Origin: Gemmatales bacterium
Lineage (GTDB): Bacteria; Planctomycetota; Planctomycetia; Gemmatales; Gemmataceae
NCBI GenBank assembly: GCA_026004675.1
Contig: BPJP01000014.1
Span: 1 to 64,000, forward strand
Direction: 5' to 3'
Length of the DNA stretch: 64,000 nucleotides
Shown here: positions 26,903 to 34,636 of the stretch, one piece after another
How the letters are laid out: each line of letters begins with the position of its first letter
Position numbering within the stretch: position 1 is the first letter of the stretch
The notes under the pieces: generated by a model
Told to the model about the DNA's origin: nothing
Seen by the model: the letters and a program-made list of their open reading frames with translations, nothing else
Database searches by the model: none
Position numbers and translations under genes: made by a program

Positions 26903-27895
26903 TCAATGCAGCTGCTTATAGGTGCGGCCAAAATCCACCTTTTGAAATCCGACTTTCTTCAACAGTTCGACTGCTCCCTGGTTGCGTTCCATCGTTTGCA
27001 CTTCCACCAACCCGAAATACTGCTCCTGAAGATGCTTGAGGATCTGAACGAGCAGGAACTTGCCAATGCCTTTGCGACGCAGGTCTTCGCGTACAAGGAA
27101 ATTGATGATGCCAGCGACGGGTATTCCCCATCGCCAACTGAATCCTTCCATTTCCCAAACTTGGGCACGAGCCACCACTCGTCCGCCGATGATCTCTTCG
27201 AGTCGAAATTCATGAGGTTCGATCGGTCCCCAAACACACTCGTGCCACCACGTGCCGACCGACGGCGGCGGCATGACGCGCACGTGGTAGCGTTGGCGCA
27301 GCTTGGAAAAGCGGGCGTCGGCAATGTTGATGGGCTGGTCCAAGTATCTTTGAAAAACCAGACAGGTGCTCGATGGGCTGTAGCCATGATATTCGAGAAA
27401 TGGGGCGGCTGCCTCGTCGGTGGCCAGGAACCCCGGCAGGTCGCTGCCGCCGTATAGTCCAAAATAAAAAGGAGCGAGCGGCCGCACCGGCCCGGCATAG
27501 ATGGTTTTCGCGCCCTTTTGCATCAAGTATTCTTCGCAACGGCCCAAAAGTTCCGAACCAATGCCGCGGCGCTGGCACTCAGGCCGTACAGCGATCATAC
27601 ACGTAATTCCGGTCGAATAAGAGATGCCGTTCTCCTTGCGGTTGGGGCCGAAGCCAGCATGGGCGAACCCAACCGGCGTGCCGCTATTGTCCACAGCGAC
27701 AATCAACCCGGCAGGATCGAAATAGGGTTTCGACAAGGCATGCCATTCCAGCGGTGTCGGACTTCGCAACGGAGCGGCGCTGCGGCCGGTCAAAGCCGAA
27801 TTCCAAATCTCAACCAAAGCAGGCGGATCATCGTTTCGAAACGTACGGTAGTGCACAGTCACAGCGTCCGATGTCTTGAATACCCTTTGGTGCAT
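26903..27895 (-). CDS. Protein with two tandem GNAT N-acetyltransferase domains
   Basis: A 330-residue protein. Domain 1 (about residues 15-165) has the acetyl-CoA site pattern ITCMIAVRPECQRRGIGSEL (R/QxxGxG). Domain 2 (about 200-325) has INFLVREDLRRKGIGKFLLV and EVQTMERNQGAVELLKKVGF. Tandem GNAT proteins include mycothiol synthase MshD, but mycothiol is actinobacterial and nothing else suggests it here. The acceptor is unknown. The C-terminal motif FGLVEVQT is consistent with an intact second active site. Confidence 0.82.
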   Translation of the reverse strand: MHQRVFKTSDAVTVHYRTFRNDDPPALVEIWNSALTGRSAAPLRSPTPLEWHALSKPYFDPAGLIVAVDNSGTPVGFAHAGFGPNRKENGISYSTGITCMIAVRPECQRRGIGSELLGRCEEYLMQKGAKTIYAGPVRPLAPFYFGLYGGSDLPGFLATDEAAAPFLEYHGYSPSSTCLVFQRYLDQPINIADARFSKLRQRYHVRVMPPPSVGTWWHECVWGPIEPHEFRLEEIIGGRVVARAQVWEMEGFSWRWGIPVAGIINFLVREDLRRKGIGKFLLVQILKHLQEQYFGLVEVQTMERNQGAVELLKKVGFQKVDFGRTYKQLH

Positions 27896-27980
27896 TATAG
27901 TTTGCCCCTTGGGCTTCGCAAGTCACCGAAGCTGGTTGGCCGATCGCCGGTTTTCCGCATCTCGCTGGCGGCCCGACCGG

Positions 27981-28029
27981 AAAAAAGGAACGGATGAACG
28001 ACCGCCCAGCAGACGCGGCGTTCATCCGT
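27981..28029 (-). terminator. Rho-independent terminator for the 28063-28392 gene
   Basis: On the minus strand ACGGATGAACG (28029-28019) pairs with CGTTCATCCGT (28000-27990), 11 bp, around an 18-base loop, then TCC and six Ts (27986-27981). It begins 34 bases past the stop. Confidence 0.9.
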
Positions 28030-28062
28030 CATGCGTATTCTTTCGACAATCAACGGTTGCAC

Positions 28063-28392
28063 CTAGTAGCCGTATGAATAGTTTCCCTGGTAGCCATTGA
28101 ACGGATGATAAACGGTCGGCTGAACCGGTGGCGGAACGTAGTGAGTATGTTCCGCGGGAGGCGTCAGCGGAACGCGGTACTGATTGACGGCTGACAAGGG
28201 AACGTGGTGAGCCGGCGGATAGCCAAACCATAGCGGATTCACAGGAGGAGGGAAACACGGACAACAGGGACAATAGATCGGGTCATCGCAGCTCAAATAA
28301 AACCCGATCCGAAAGCCGCTTGCCTCGGCGTGGTCGGCACCGCATGTGACCAATGCAAACGCAAACAGACCTGCAATCGCTAGCTTTTTCAT
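28063..28392 (-). CDS. Small secreted Cys/Pro/Tyr-rich protein
   Basis: A 109-residue protein with a signal peptide (MKKLAIAGLFAFALVTCGAD). The mature part has a cysteine cluster (CDDPIYCPCCPCFPPP, six Cys within 16 residues if the flanking residue is counted) and a Pro/His/Tyr-rich tail (HYVPPPVQPTVYHP, YQGNYSYGY). It resembles other short secreted planctomycete proteins of unknown role, possibly cell-wall structural or metal-binding. A terminator directly downstream shows that it is a monocistronic gene. Confidence 0.65.
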   Translation of the reverse strand: MKKLAIAGLFAFALVTCGADHAEASGFRIGFYLSCDDPIYCPCCPCFPPPVNPLWFGYPPAHHVPLSAVNQYRVPLTPPAEHTHYVPPPVQPTVYHPFNGYQGNYSYGY

Positions 28393-28668
28393 GATGGGAG
28401 TTCTTTTCGAGCAAGACAGGAAAAGCCGGCGTCTCACATTGAGAACGCGAACTCGGGCTTCAATATCATTGCCCCTTTCCGGGGGATTGGCGAGCGAAAG
28501 CGGTGAAGTTCGGCCTTTTGGCAGGCATGCAAGAGCGGACAACTCCGACTTTTCCGTAAACTCGATACGCTTGCGCCTTTGTCCTGCGCCGCGTCGGAAT
28601 CCGAAAATCCTTCCGCGTCCATGTCCTGCCGTCTTTTGTCGACCCAGGAAAGAGCGAACGATGGTCGG

Positions 28669-29610
28669 CTAGGGGGAAGACCGGGGATTCGCGCCAGCCG
28701 TCAAGAGCAAATCGACAAGGCGCCGGGCTGCGTCGTTCAAATCGACCTCGCCTGCTTTCCAGTCGGCCACCAGTTGTTGCAAGGCGGCATCCTCCTCCAA
28801 CTGGACGAATCGTGCTGACAGAAACTCCTGCACCTGGCGAAGCAATTCGCGGCCCGCATCCCGGCGAACGTGCTCCGAATCCGCAGCACGTTCGATAGCT
28901 TGCCACAATTCTTCCATGCCGCTGCCGGTTTTTGAACTGACCCGCAAGATCACCGGTATCGGCCCGCTTGACAGTTCCAACATCGACCGCAGCTGGGCTT
29001 CGGCATGCTCAGCTCCGGGCAAATCCGATTTGTGAATGACAACGATATCGCACACTTCCAACAAGCCGGCCTTTTCCCACTGCAGATCGTCGCCCGTCTC
29101 AGGCTGCACCAAAAAGACGACGACATCAGCGATATCACGAACAACCGTATCCCCCTGGCCGGCCCCGACCGTTTCCAAAAGAATGACGTCGAAGCCGAAG
29201 CCTGCCAACAATTTCAACAGGACGGGCAAATGCTCGGCAATGGCCCCTCGCCCCCCTGCGCTTGACAGACTGCGAATGAAAACCCCTTCATCAGGCGTGG
29301 TCGGCATACGAAAACGATCGCCTAACAACGCACCACCCGAAAGCGGGCTTTGCGGATCGCAAGCCAGCACAGCCACTCGTTTGTCTTTCCGCCGCAATAA
29401 CTCGATGAGTTTTCCGGTCAACGTGCTCTTTCCGACACCCGCACTGCCGGTCAGCGTCACCACGGGGATCCTCTTCGACTGGGGCACCGACGCCGCAGCA
29501 AGGATCTCTGAAAGGTGCTCGCCCCGCGCTGCCAGCGTCAAAAGACGGGACAACGCACGACGATCTTTGTTGCGATAACGGTCTATTAGCTGCAAAAGTG
29601 AGTCGCTCAC
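28669..29610 (-). CDS. meaB: Methylmalonyl-CoA mutase-associated GTPase MeaB
   Basis: A 313-residue G3E-family P-loop GTPase that guards assembly and repair of B12-dependent acyl-CoA mutases. The P-loop is TLTGSAGVGKSTLTGKLIEL (about residue 50-70), followed by VLACDPQSPLSGGALLGDR, FDVILLETVGAGQGDTVVRD, and VIHKSDLPGAE (NKxD-like). Start: GTG 29610 with GAGGAG 8 bases upstream, 10 bases after the preceding gene; the frame is open upstream but would overlap that gene. It is cotranscribed with the B12-binding subunit just upstream, which fixes the physiological context. Confidence 0.93.
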   Translation of the reverse strand: MSDSLLQLIDRYRNKDRRALSRLLTLAARGEHLSEILAAASVPQSKRIPVVTLTGSAGVGKSTLTGKLIELLRRKDKRVAVLACDPQSPLSGGALLGDRFRMPTTPDEGVFIRSLSSAGGRGAIAEHLPVLLKLLAGFGFDVILLETVGAGQGDTVVRDIADVVVFLVQPETGDDLQWEKAGLLEVCDIVVIHKSDLPGAEHAEAQLRSMLELSSGPIPVILRVSSKTGSGMEELWQAIERAADSEHVRRDAGRELLRQVQEFLSARFVQLEEDAALQQLVADWKAGEVDLNDAARRLVDLLLTAGANPRSSP

Positions 29611-29620
29611 CACAAACTCC

Positions 29621-30046
29621 TCATTCCTTGCCCGCACCCTCGGCAGAGGAATGGGAACGCGGATGCTGACGCAAAAACCTGACAATCTCGTCCATTGGCG
29701 TTCCCGGACCGAATACCCGTGCCACTCCCAGCTCCTTCAATTTCGGGTAATCCGACTCCGGTATGATCCCCCCAACGATGACGCCGACATCTTCAAGCCC
29801 CGCTTCACGTAACAATGTCATTATTCTCGGCACCAGCGTCATGTGGGCGCCGCTCAAAATGCTCAAACCAAGCCAGTCCGCGTCTTCGTCCGCCACCGTT
29901 CGAACGACCGACTCCGGCGTCTGCCATAATCCAGCATAGATCACTTCCATGCCAGCATCGCGCAGAGCGCGGGCGACGACCTTGATGCCCCGATCATGGC
30001 CATCAAGCCCGACTTTCGCCAAGACGATTCGCAGACGCTTCGACAT
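29621..30046 (-). CDS. Methylmalonyl-CoA mutase C-terminal (B12-binding) subunit
   Basis: A 141-residue stand-alone cobalamin-binding domain. The base-off motif is VLAKVGLDGHDRGIKVVARA (D-x-H-x-x-G, His being the lower cobalt ligand), followed by LWQTPESVV, LSILSGAHMTL and IVGGIIPESDYPKL. It would pair with a separate large substrate-binding subunit, not in the window, as in split mutases. It is 10 bases upstream of meaB, whose GTP-dependent chaperone acts on this enzyme. ATG 30046 begins at the conserved sequence; in-frame alternatives exist 6 and 21 codons upstream. Confidence 0.92.
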   Translation of the reverse strand: MSKRLRIVLAKVGLDGHDRGIKVVARALRDAGMEVIYAGLWQTPESVVRTVADEDADWLGLSILSGAHMTLVPRIMTLLREAGLEDVGVIVGGIIPESDYPKLKELGVARVFGPGTPMDEIVRFLRQHPRSHSSAEGAGKE

Positions 30047-30287
30047 GTTTGTGCTTCTCATTTTCACCGCCAGCCGGTCGTTATTTTGGCAATTGTGCTG
30101 TTTCATCACAACCGCATTTCCCGCTTCCCATCTCTTTTACAACAGGACAAAGCCAGGGCGACGAAAATAACCCCTGCTCTGCCTGGAAACGCCAGTCGAG
30201 ATCCGCGGCCATGGCATTTCGATTGCGAAACGTCGGGCGTGTTCCTAAAGTGAACAGCGGGCATTGTTTTCGGCGCGCGAGGCAGCC

Positions 30288-32405
30288 ATGAAGTTCCCTT
30301 TTCGGACTGCTTTAGTAACCATTTTAGTGGTTCTTGTCACCTCAACTGCGCTGATCATCGGCATATCTTCGTATGAAAACGGCCAAGCCATCGTGGCCAA
30401 CTTGTTGGATCAAGTCATCGAGCAAACGAACTCCCGGATCGACCAGCAGATATCCGGCTTGTTCCAAGACGCAGCCGAGCACACCAATCTGATCGCCCAA
30501 CTCATCAAGTCCGGAGAGATCGATCGTCAGAGCGACGAACAACTCGTGCGGTTCTTCTTGCCTGCCATGGCTGCACATCGCTCGCTGATGTCGTGTTTTG
30601 CTGTCAGGGAAGCGGACGGCACTGGCATCGGCATATGGCGAGACGGTCAAACGTTTCATATCTGGCAAGTGGTTCGCGATCCGGAAACGAAGCAATTCCA
30701 CATGCGGGATTATTTGGCCCAAGATTTTCCCAAGAAGCCGACGGCGATCGAGCGCGACATTCCCGATCCTCGGACCCGACCCTGGTATCGAGCAGCACGC
30801 CAAAGCAAACAAGCGGTCTGGACCGAAACGTACCATTTCCTGCCCGCCTTTGTCGAGCAGGCGACACTCGGCCTGACATTCGCCATGCCATTGTTCAACA
30901 GCGAGGGAAAGTTATTAGCCGTTGTCGAGTCGGATTTGGATGTCGGGCAAGTCAGCGACTTTTTGAAGCATCTGAAAATTGGGCAAAACGGCATTGCCTT
31001 TATTGTCGAATTCCGGCGCGACGGGAAACGCCGGGTCATTGCCGTTCCCGACCGCCGAAAAGTCCAGGACATGTTCGATTCTCTTCGTGGTGATGCCGGT
31101 AATCCGCATGCGAGTTTGCAAAACCTCGGCGATTCGCGCATCGACGGCTTCATGAATCAGCTCCCTGGCGAACTCGTCAACGAGAAAGGACAATTCCTGT
31201 TCGTCGTTGACGGGGTTCGTTACGTGGGGAGTTACGATCGTTTGGATGATCCGGCGGCACCAGAGTGGCTTATCGGCGTGGTCATCCCTGAAGAAGACAT
31301 CATGGGACAGGTTGATGCGGGAATCCGGCGGCATGTGTTGTTCGCGTGGGTGATTCTACTCATTGCCATCGGCATCAGCTTGTATGTGTCGGCACAAGTG
31401 GCCCGGCCGCTGGAATATTTGTCGCGGGAGACCGAAGCCATTGCCCAACTGCAAATCGAGCCTCGCCCCGTGATGCACTCTGTCATTCGCGAGGTCGACC
31501 AGCTGTCGCTGGCTATCGAAGAAATGAAAACAGGGTTGCGTTCGTTTCAGAAATATGTCCCGGCCGAACTTGTGCGATCGATCGTCCGTTCGGGGCAAGA
31601 AGCCAACCTTGGAGGCGAAGCGCGCGAGGTAACGATTTTTTTCGCCGACATTCAGGGCTTCACGACCATTGCCGAGACCATGTCGCCCGAAGAACTCGTG
31701 AGCCAGCTGCGTGAATATCTGACAGCTTTGAGCGGCATCATCGCGGCCACGCAAGGCACGGTGGACAAGTACATCGGCGATGCCATCATGGCTTTCTGGG
31801 GAGCGCCTTCGCTCGATGCTCAACACGCCCTGCATGCCTGCGTGGCGGCATGGCGCGGCCAGCAGAAACTGGCGGAATTACGATCGGCGTGGGAGTCATC
31901 CGGCAAACCCCCTTTCCACACCCGCATGGGCTTGAATACCGGCAACGTTGTCGTTGGCAACATCGGCAGCGAGTCTCGCCTCAATTACACTGTCATGGGC
32001 GATGCCGTCAATCTGGCCAACCGAATCGAGGGGTTGAATAAATTCTATGGAACCAAGATCTTGATCACCGAAACGACTTTTGCTGCCGCCGGCGAAACGA
32101 TCGTTGCCAGACCTCTTGATCGTGTTTCGGTGAAAGGAAAAACCCAGGGGGTTTTCGTTTATGAATTGCTCGGACTGCGCTCGGAAGTCAGTCGAGACGT
32201 GATCGATCTGGCCGAACGTTTTGCGACGGGTGTGCAGCATTACCAGAATCGTGCATGGGATGATGCTTTGACCGTTTTCCACGCCGTGTTACGGGAACGT
32301 CCTGATGATGTTCCCTCCAAGTTGATGGTTGAACGATGTCAGTCGTACAAAGAGTCCCCCCCTGGTCCGGACTGGACCGGCATTTATCACATGGAGACCA
32401 AATAA
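30288..32405 (+). CDS. Membrane-bound sensor class III adenylyl cyclase (Cache-HAMP-cyclase)
   Basis: A 705-residue protein. TM1 at about residues 8-28 (ALVTILVVLVTSTALIIGI). The large extracellular portion (about 30-350) has a Cache/PAS-like core (DIPDPRTRPWYRAARQSKQA, LTFAMPLFNSEGKLLAVVES). TM2 is at about 350-375 with a HAMP helix after it. The cyclase domain (about 445-620) shows VTIFFADIQGFTTIAETM, YIGDAIMAFWGAP, GLNTGNVVVGNIGSESRLNY and MGDAVNLANRIEG. Metal-binding Asp residues are present. cAMP is inferred from the usual class III pattern. ATG 30288 after GAGGC. Confidence 0.9.
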   Translation: MKFPFRTALVTILVVLVTSTALIIGISSYENGQAIVANLLDQVIEQTNSRIDQQISGLFQDAAEHTNLIAQLIKSGEIDRQSDEQLVRFFLPAMAAHRSLMSCFAVREADGTGIGIWRDGQTFHIWQVVRDPETKQFHMRDYLAQDFPKKPTAIERDIPDPRTRPWYRAARQSKQAVWTETYHFLPAFVEQATLGLTFAMPLFNSEGKLLAVVESDLDVGQVSDFLKHLKIGQNGIAFIVEFRRDGKRRVIAVPDRRKVQDMFDSLRGDAGNPHASLQNLGDSRIDGFMNQLPGELVNEKGQFLFVVDGVRYVGSYDRLDDPAAPEWLIGVVIPEEDIMGQVDAGIRRHVLFAWVILLIAIGISLYVSAQVARPLEYLSRETEAIAQLQIEPRPVMHSVIREVDQLSLAIEEMKTGLRSFQKYVPAELVRSIVRSGQEANLGGEAREVTIFFADIQGFTTIAETMSPEELVSQLREYLTALSGIIAATQGTVDKYIGDAIMAFWGAPSLDAQHALHACVAAWRGQQKLAELRSAWESSGKPPFHTRMGLNTGNVVVGNIGSESRLNYTVMGDAVNLANRIEGLNKFYGTKILITETTFAAAGETIVARPLDRVSVKGKTQGVFVYELLGLRSEVSRDVIDLAERFATGVQHYQNRAWDDALTVFHAVLRERPDDVPSKLMVERCQSYKESPPGPDWTGIYHMETK

Positions 32406-32447
32406 GTCCATGACGTATGGGCTGGTAGTCATTTGGAGGAATGGATC

Positions 32448-33350
32448 ATGCGAATCTGGCTGTCGTTAGCGTTGGCAGCGGTCGTTGTCGTGCCGGCATG
32501 GGGACAGAATCTGACCGCGGAGCCGCAAGTCGAAGCCTACAAGAAGATCGGCGATGTCGAATTGAAAATGTACCTTTTCAAGCCCGCAGGACACCAGGCG
32601 AGCGACAAGCGTGCAGCGGTGGTGTTCTTCTTCGGCGGCGGCTGGCGTGGCGGCACGCCCAAACAGTTTTTCAACCAGTGCCGTTACCTGGCGTCGCGCG
32701 GCATGGTGGCCATGTCAGCGGAATATCGAGTACACAGTCGGCATCAAGCGACTGTCGCCCAATGCGTTGCCGACGCCAAATCGGCGATTCGTTGGGTCCG
32801 CGCCAACGCCGACAAGCTCGGCATCGATCCGAATCGCATTGCTTCCGGTGGCGGCTCGGCGGGAGGTCATCTCGCTGCTGCCGTCGCTTTGTTGCCTGGG
32901 TTTGATGAAAAAGGGGAAGACCAGTCGATCAGTTCCCGGCCAAACGCCATGATTCTCTTCAACCCGGCCATTGATTTGCGCAAGGAGGCTTTCCGGGAGG
33001 ACTTCCGCGCCCAACGTTATGCCGAACTCGCCAGGCGATTTGGCGCGGATGCCAAGGCTTTATCGCCGGCCGCACACATCAGACCGAAGCTGCCGCCAGC
33101 AATCGTGTTTCATGGCACCGCCGACGCCACCATCCCGTTCGCCCAGGTTGAAGCGTTTGCCAACGCGATGAAAAAAGCAGGCAACCGTTGTGAACTGAAA
33201 GGCTACGACGGCATGGGGCACGGCTTCTTCAACTACCGCGCCAACGACACAAGCAACTTTGTGAAGACGATGCGGCAGGCTGACGAGTTCTTGGTGTCGC
33301 TCGGCTACCTGAAAGGAAAACCGACGATCGAGGAGTTTGTCGGCAAATAG
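32448..33350 (+). CDS. Secreted alpha/beta hydrolase (esterase/lipase-like)
   Basis: A 300-residue protein with a signal peptide (MRIWLSLALAAVVVVPAWGQ). Features: oxyanion-like FFFGGGWRGGTPKQF, nucleophile in IASGGGSAGGHLAAAVAL (G-x-S-x-G: GGSAG), acid in VFHGTADATIPF and catalytic His in YDGMGHGFFNY. The pattern matches the BD-FAE/esterase family common in planctomycetes. GGAGGA at 32435-32440 followed by two ATGs: the one 8 bases away (32448) begins the signal peptide. It begins 42 bases after the cyclase gene, so cotranscription is possible. Confidence 0.88.
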   Translation: MRIWLSLALAAVVVVPAWGQNLTAEPQVEAYKKIGDVELKMYLFKPAGHQASDKRAAVVFFFGGGWRGGTPKQFFNQCRYLASRGMVAMSAEYRVHSRHQATVAQCVADAKSAIRWVRANADKLGIDPNRIASGGGSAGGHLAAAVALLPGFDEKGEDQSISSRPNAMILFNPAIDLRKEAFREDFRAQRYAELARRFGADAKALSPAAHIRPKLPPAIVFHGTADATIPFAQVEAFANAMKKAGNRCELKGYDGMGHGFFNYRANDTSNFVKTMRQADEFLVSLGYLKGKPTIEEFVGK

Positions 33351-33362
33351 GCAGCGGACCTG

Positions 33363-33408
33363 TGGGTTGGCCGGCAAGGCGCACCCGAACCTGCCGGCAA
33401 CCAACCAA
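33363..33408. terminator. Possible hairpin between convergent genes
   Basis: GGTTGGCCGGCA and TGCCGGCAACCAACC form an imperfect stem in the 70-base gap between the hydrolase end and the small minus-strand gene end. No T-run follows on either side, so it is a weak candidate for a bidirectional terminator. Confidence 0.35.
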
Positions 33409-33420
33409 AGACGCTAGCGG

Positions 33421-33573
33421 TTATTCGATCTCGTTGGCGGCCACCCACAACATATAAGCAACCCGTTCGCGCAAAATGCGCCTGCGGTGAGCCAAATAAT
33501 TCTGGTAGTAGCCGTAGATCAGATAGATGGTGGCGATGGCGGTGGCAGAAATCGTGTTTGCCAGGATTTCCAT
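33421..33573 (-). CDS. Small membrane protein, 50 residues
   Basis: The frame MEILANTISATAIATIYLIY continues as one TM helix followed by a basic turn (YLAHRRRILRERV) and ends VAANEIE. It is preceded by GGAGGAGGTT directly before the ATG (33573), a strong ribosome site that decides this start over a longer in-frame extension upstream. A single-span Arg-rich protein of this kind could be a membrane regulator, but no family is known to me. Confidence 0.6.
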   Translation of the reverse strand: MEILANTISATAIATIYLIYGYYQNYLAHRRRILRERVAYMLWVAANEIE

Positions 33574-33834
33574 AACCTCCTCCTTCGAACCGTTGCCTTT
33601 CGTGTTGTTAAAAGATAGTTCACGCCACAACCCAGGTCAACTGCCGGAGAGAAAAAACTTTGATATTGCAACTTCCCATAGCCAATCATGTTGTGGAGCG
33701 CATTCTCAGCAGGTTTACCCATTTTCCGTTCTCTGGCAGCCTGAAAGGTTCCCGTTGTAACGGCGGACGAAAACGTTATCCTATGGGCCGCACCTGGGAC
33801 GTTCGACTTCGACGACAGAGATGAGGCGAAGCCG

Positions 33835-34494
33835 ATGGGTTACCTCCGGGAATGTTGGGACTTTTTTCGGGAGTTTCGCCGGGAGTATCGCAACACCGGT
33901 TCGTTGTTACCCAGCAGTCGGTTTCTGGGGCGCGAGATGGCGTCGCGTTTGGCGCAACCGGGCGATGGCCGACGGATTCTCGAAGCCGGTCCCGGAACAG
34001 GAGCTGTCACCCGTTGGTTATTATCCAATCTGCGGCCCCATGATCACGTCGATATCGTCGAGATCAACGATCGCTTCATTTCTGTTTTGGAAAACCGTTT
34101 CACGGCAGAACCGGCGTTTCGTCGCTATCGTTCCCAAGTGGAATTGAAGCACGCCGCCGTGCAGGAGTTGCCTGGCGACAATGTGTACGATTTCATCATT
34201 TCGTCGCTGCCTTTGAACAACTTTCCCGTGGATTTGGTGAAGACGATCTTTCGCGCTTTCGAGCGCCTGTTGAAACCGGAAGGAACGTTAAGCTATTTCG
34301 AATACGCTTACATTCGACAGATGAAGATGCCTTTCGTATCGAGGGAGGAGCGGCGGCGACTGGCAACGATCGGCCTGTTGGCCAAACGGTATTTTCGCCG
34401 CGGTTTGCTGGGCCGGCGGCTGGTGTTATGCAACTTTCCGCCGGCTTTTGTGCAGCATTTGCATCTGAAGAAACCAATCTCTCCGGTTCGTTGA
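33835..34494 (+). CDS. SAM-dependent methyltransferase (phospholipid N-methyltransferase/KsgA-like)
   Basis: A 219-residue class I methyltransferase. It starts FFREFRREYRNTGSLLPSSR, typical of PmtA-like phospholipid N-methyltransferases. SAM motif I is ILEAGPGTGAVTRWLL, post-I VDIVEINDRF, and motif IV region DFIISSLPLNNFPVDLV. Related proteins methylate phosphatidylethanolamine, and more distant ones dimethylate rRNA adenines. The C-terminus is Arg/Phe-rich. GAGG 13 bases upstream supports ATG 33835. Lipid methylation is favoured but not proven. Confidence 0.83.
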   Translation: MGYLRECWDFFREFRREYRNTGSLLPSSRFLGREMASRLAQPGDGRRILEAGPGTGAVTRWLLSNLRPHDHVDIVEINDRFISVLENRFTAEPAFRRYRSQVELKHAAVQELPGDNVYDFIISSLPLNNFPVDLVKTIFRAFERLLKPEGTLSYFEYAYIRQMKMPFVSREERRRLATIGLLAKRYFRRGLLGRRLVLCNFPPAFVQHLHLKKPISPVR

Positions 34495-34636
34495 TGGCCG
34501 GAAAGATAACAAAGTCGGATCTCGAAGCCCCGAATCGCTGGTCTGAGCAGGGCTTCGCCATTTACTGAAAACGGATGGCAAACGTTGGACCCGTCTTGGA
34601 TGCCATTCGTACCTTACGGAACGGAGGGAGTCGTTC

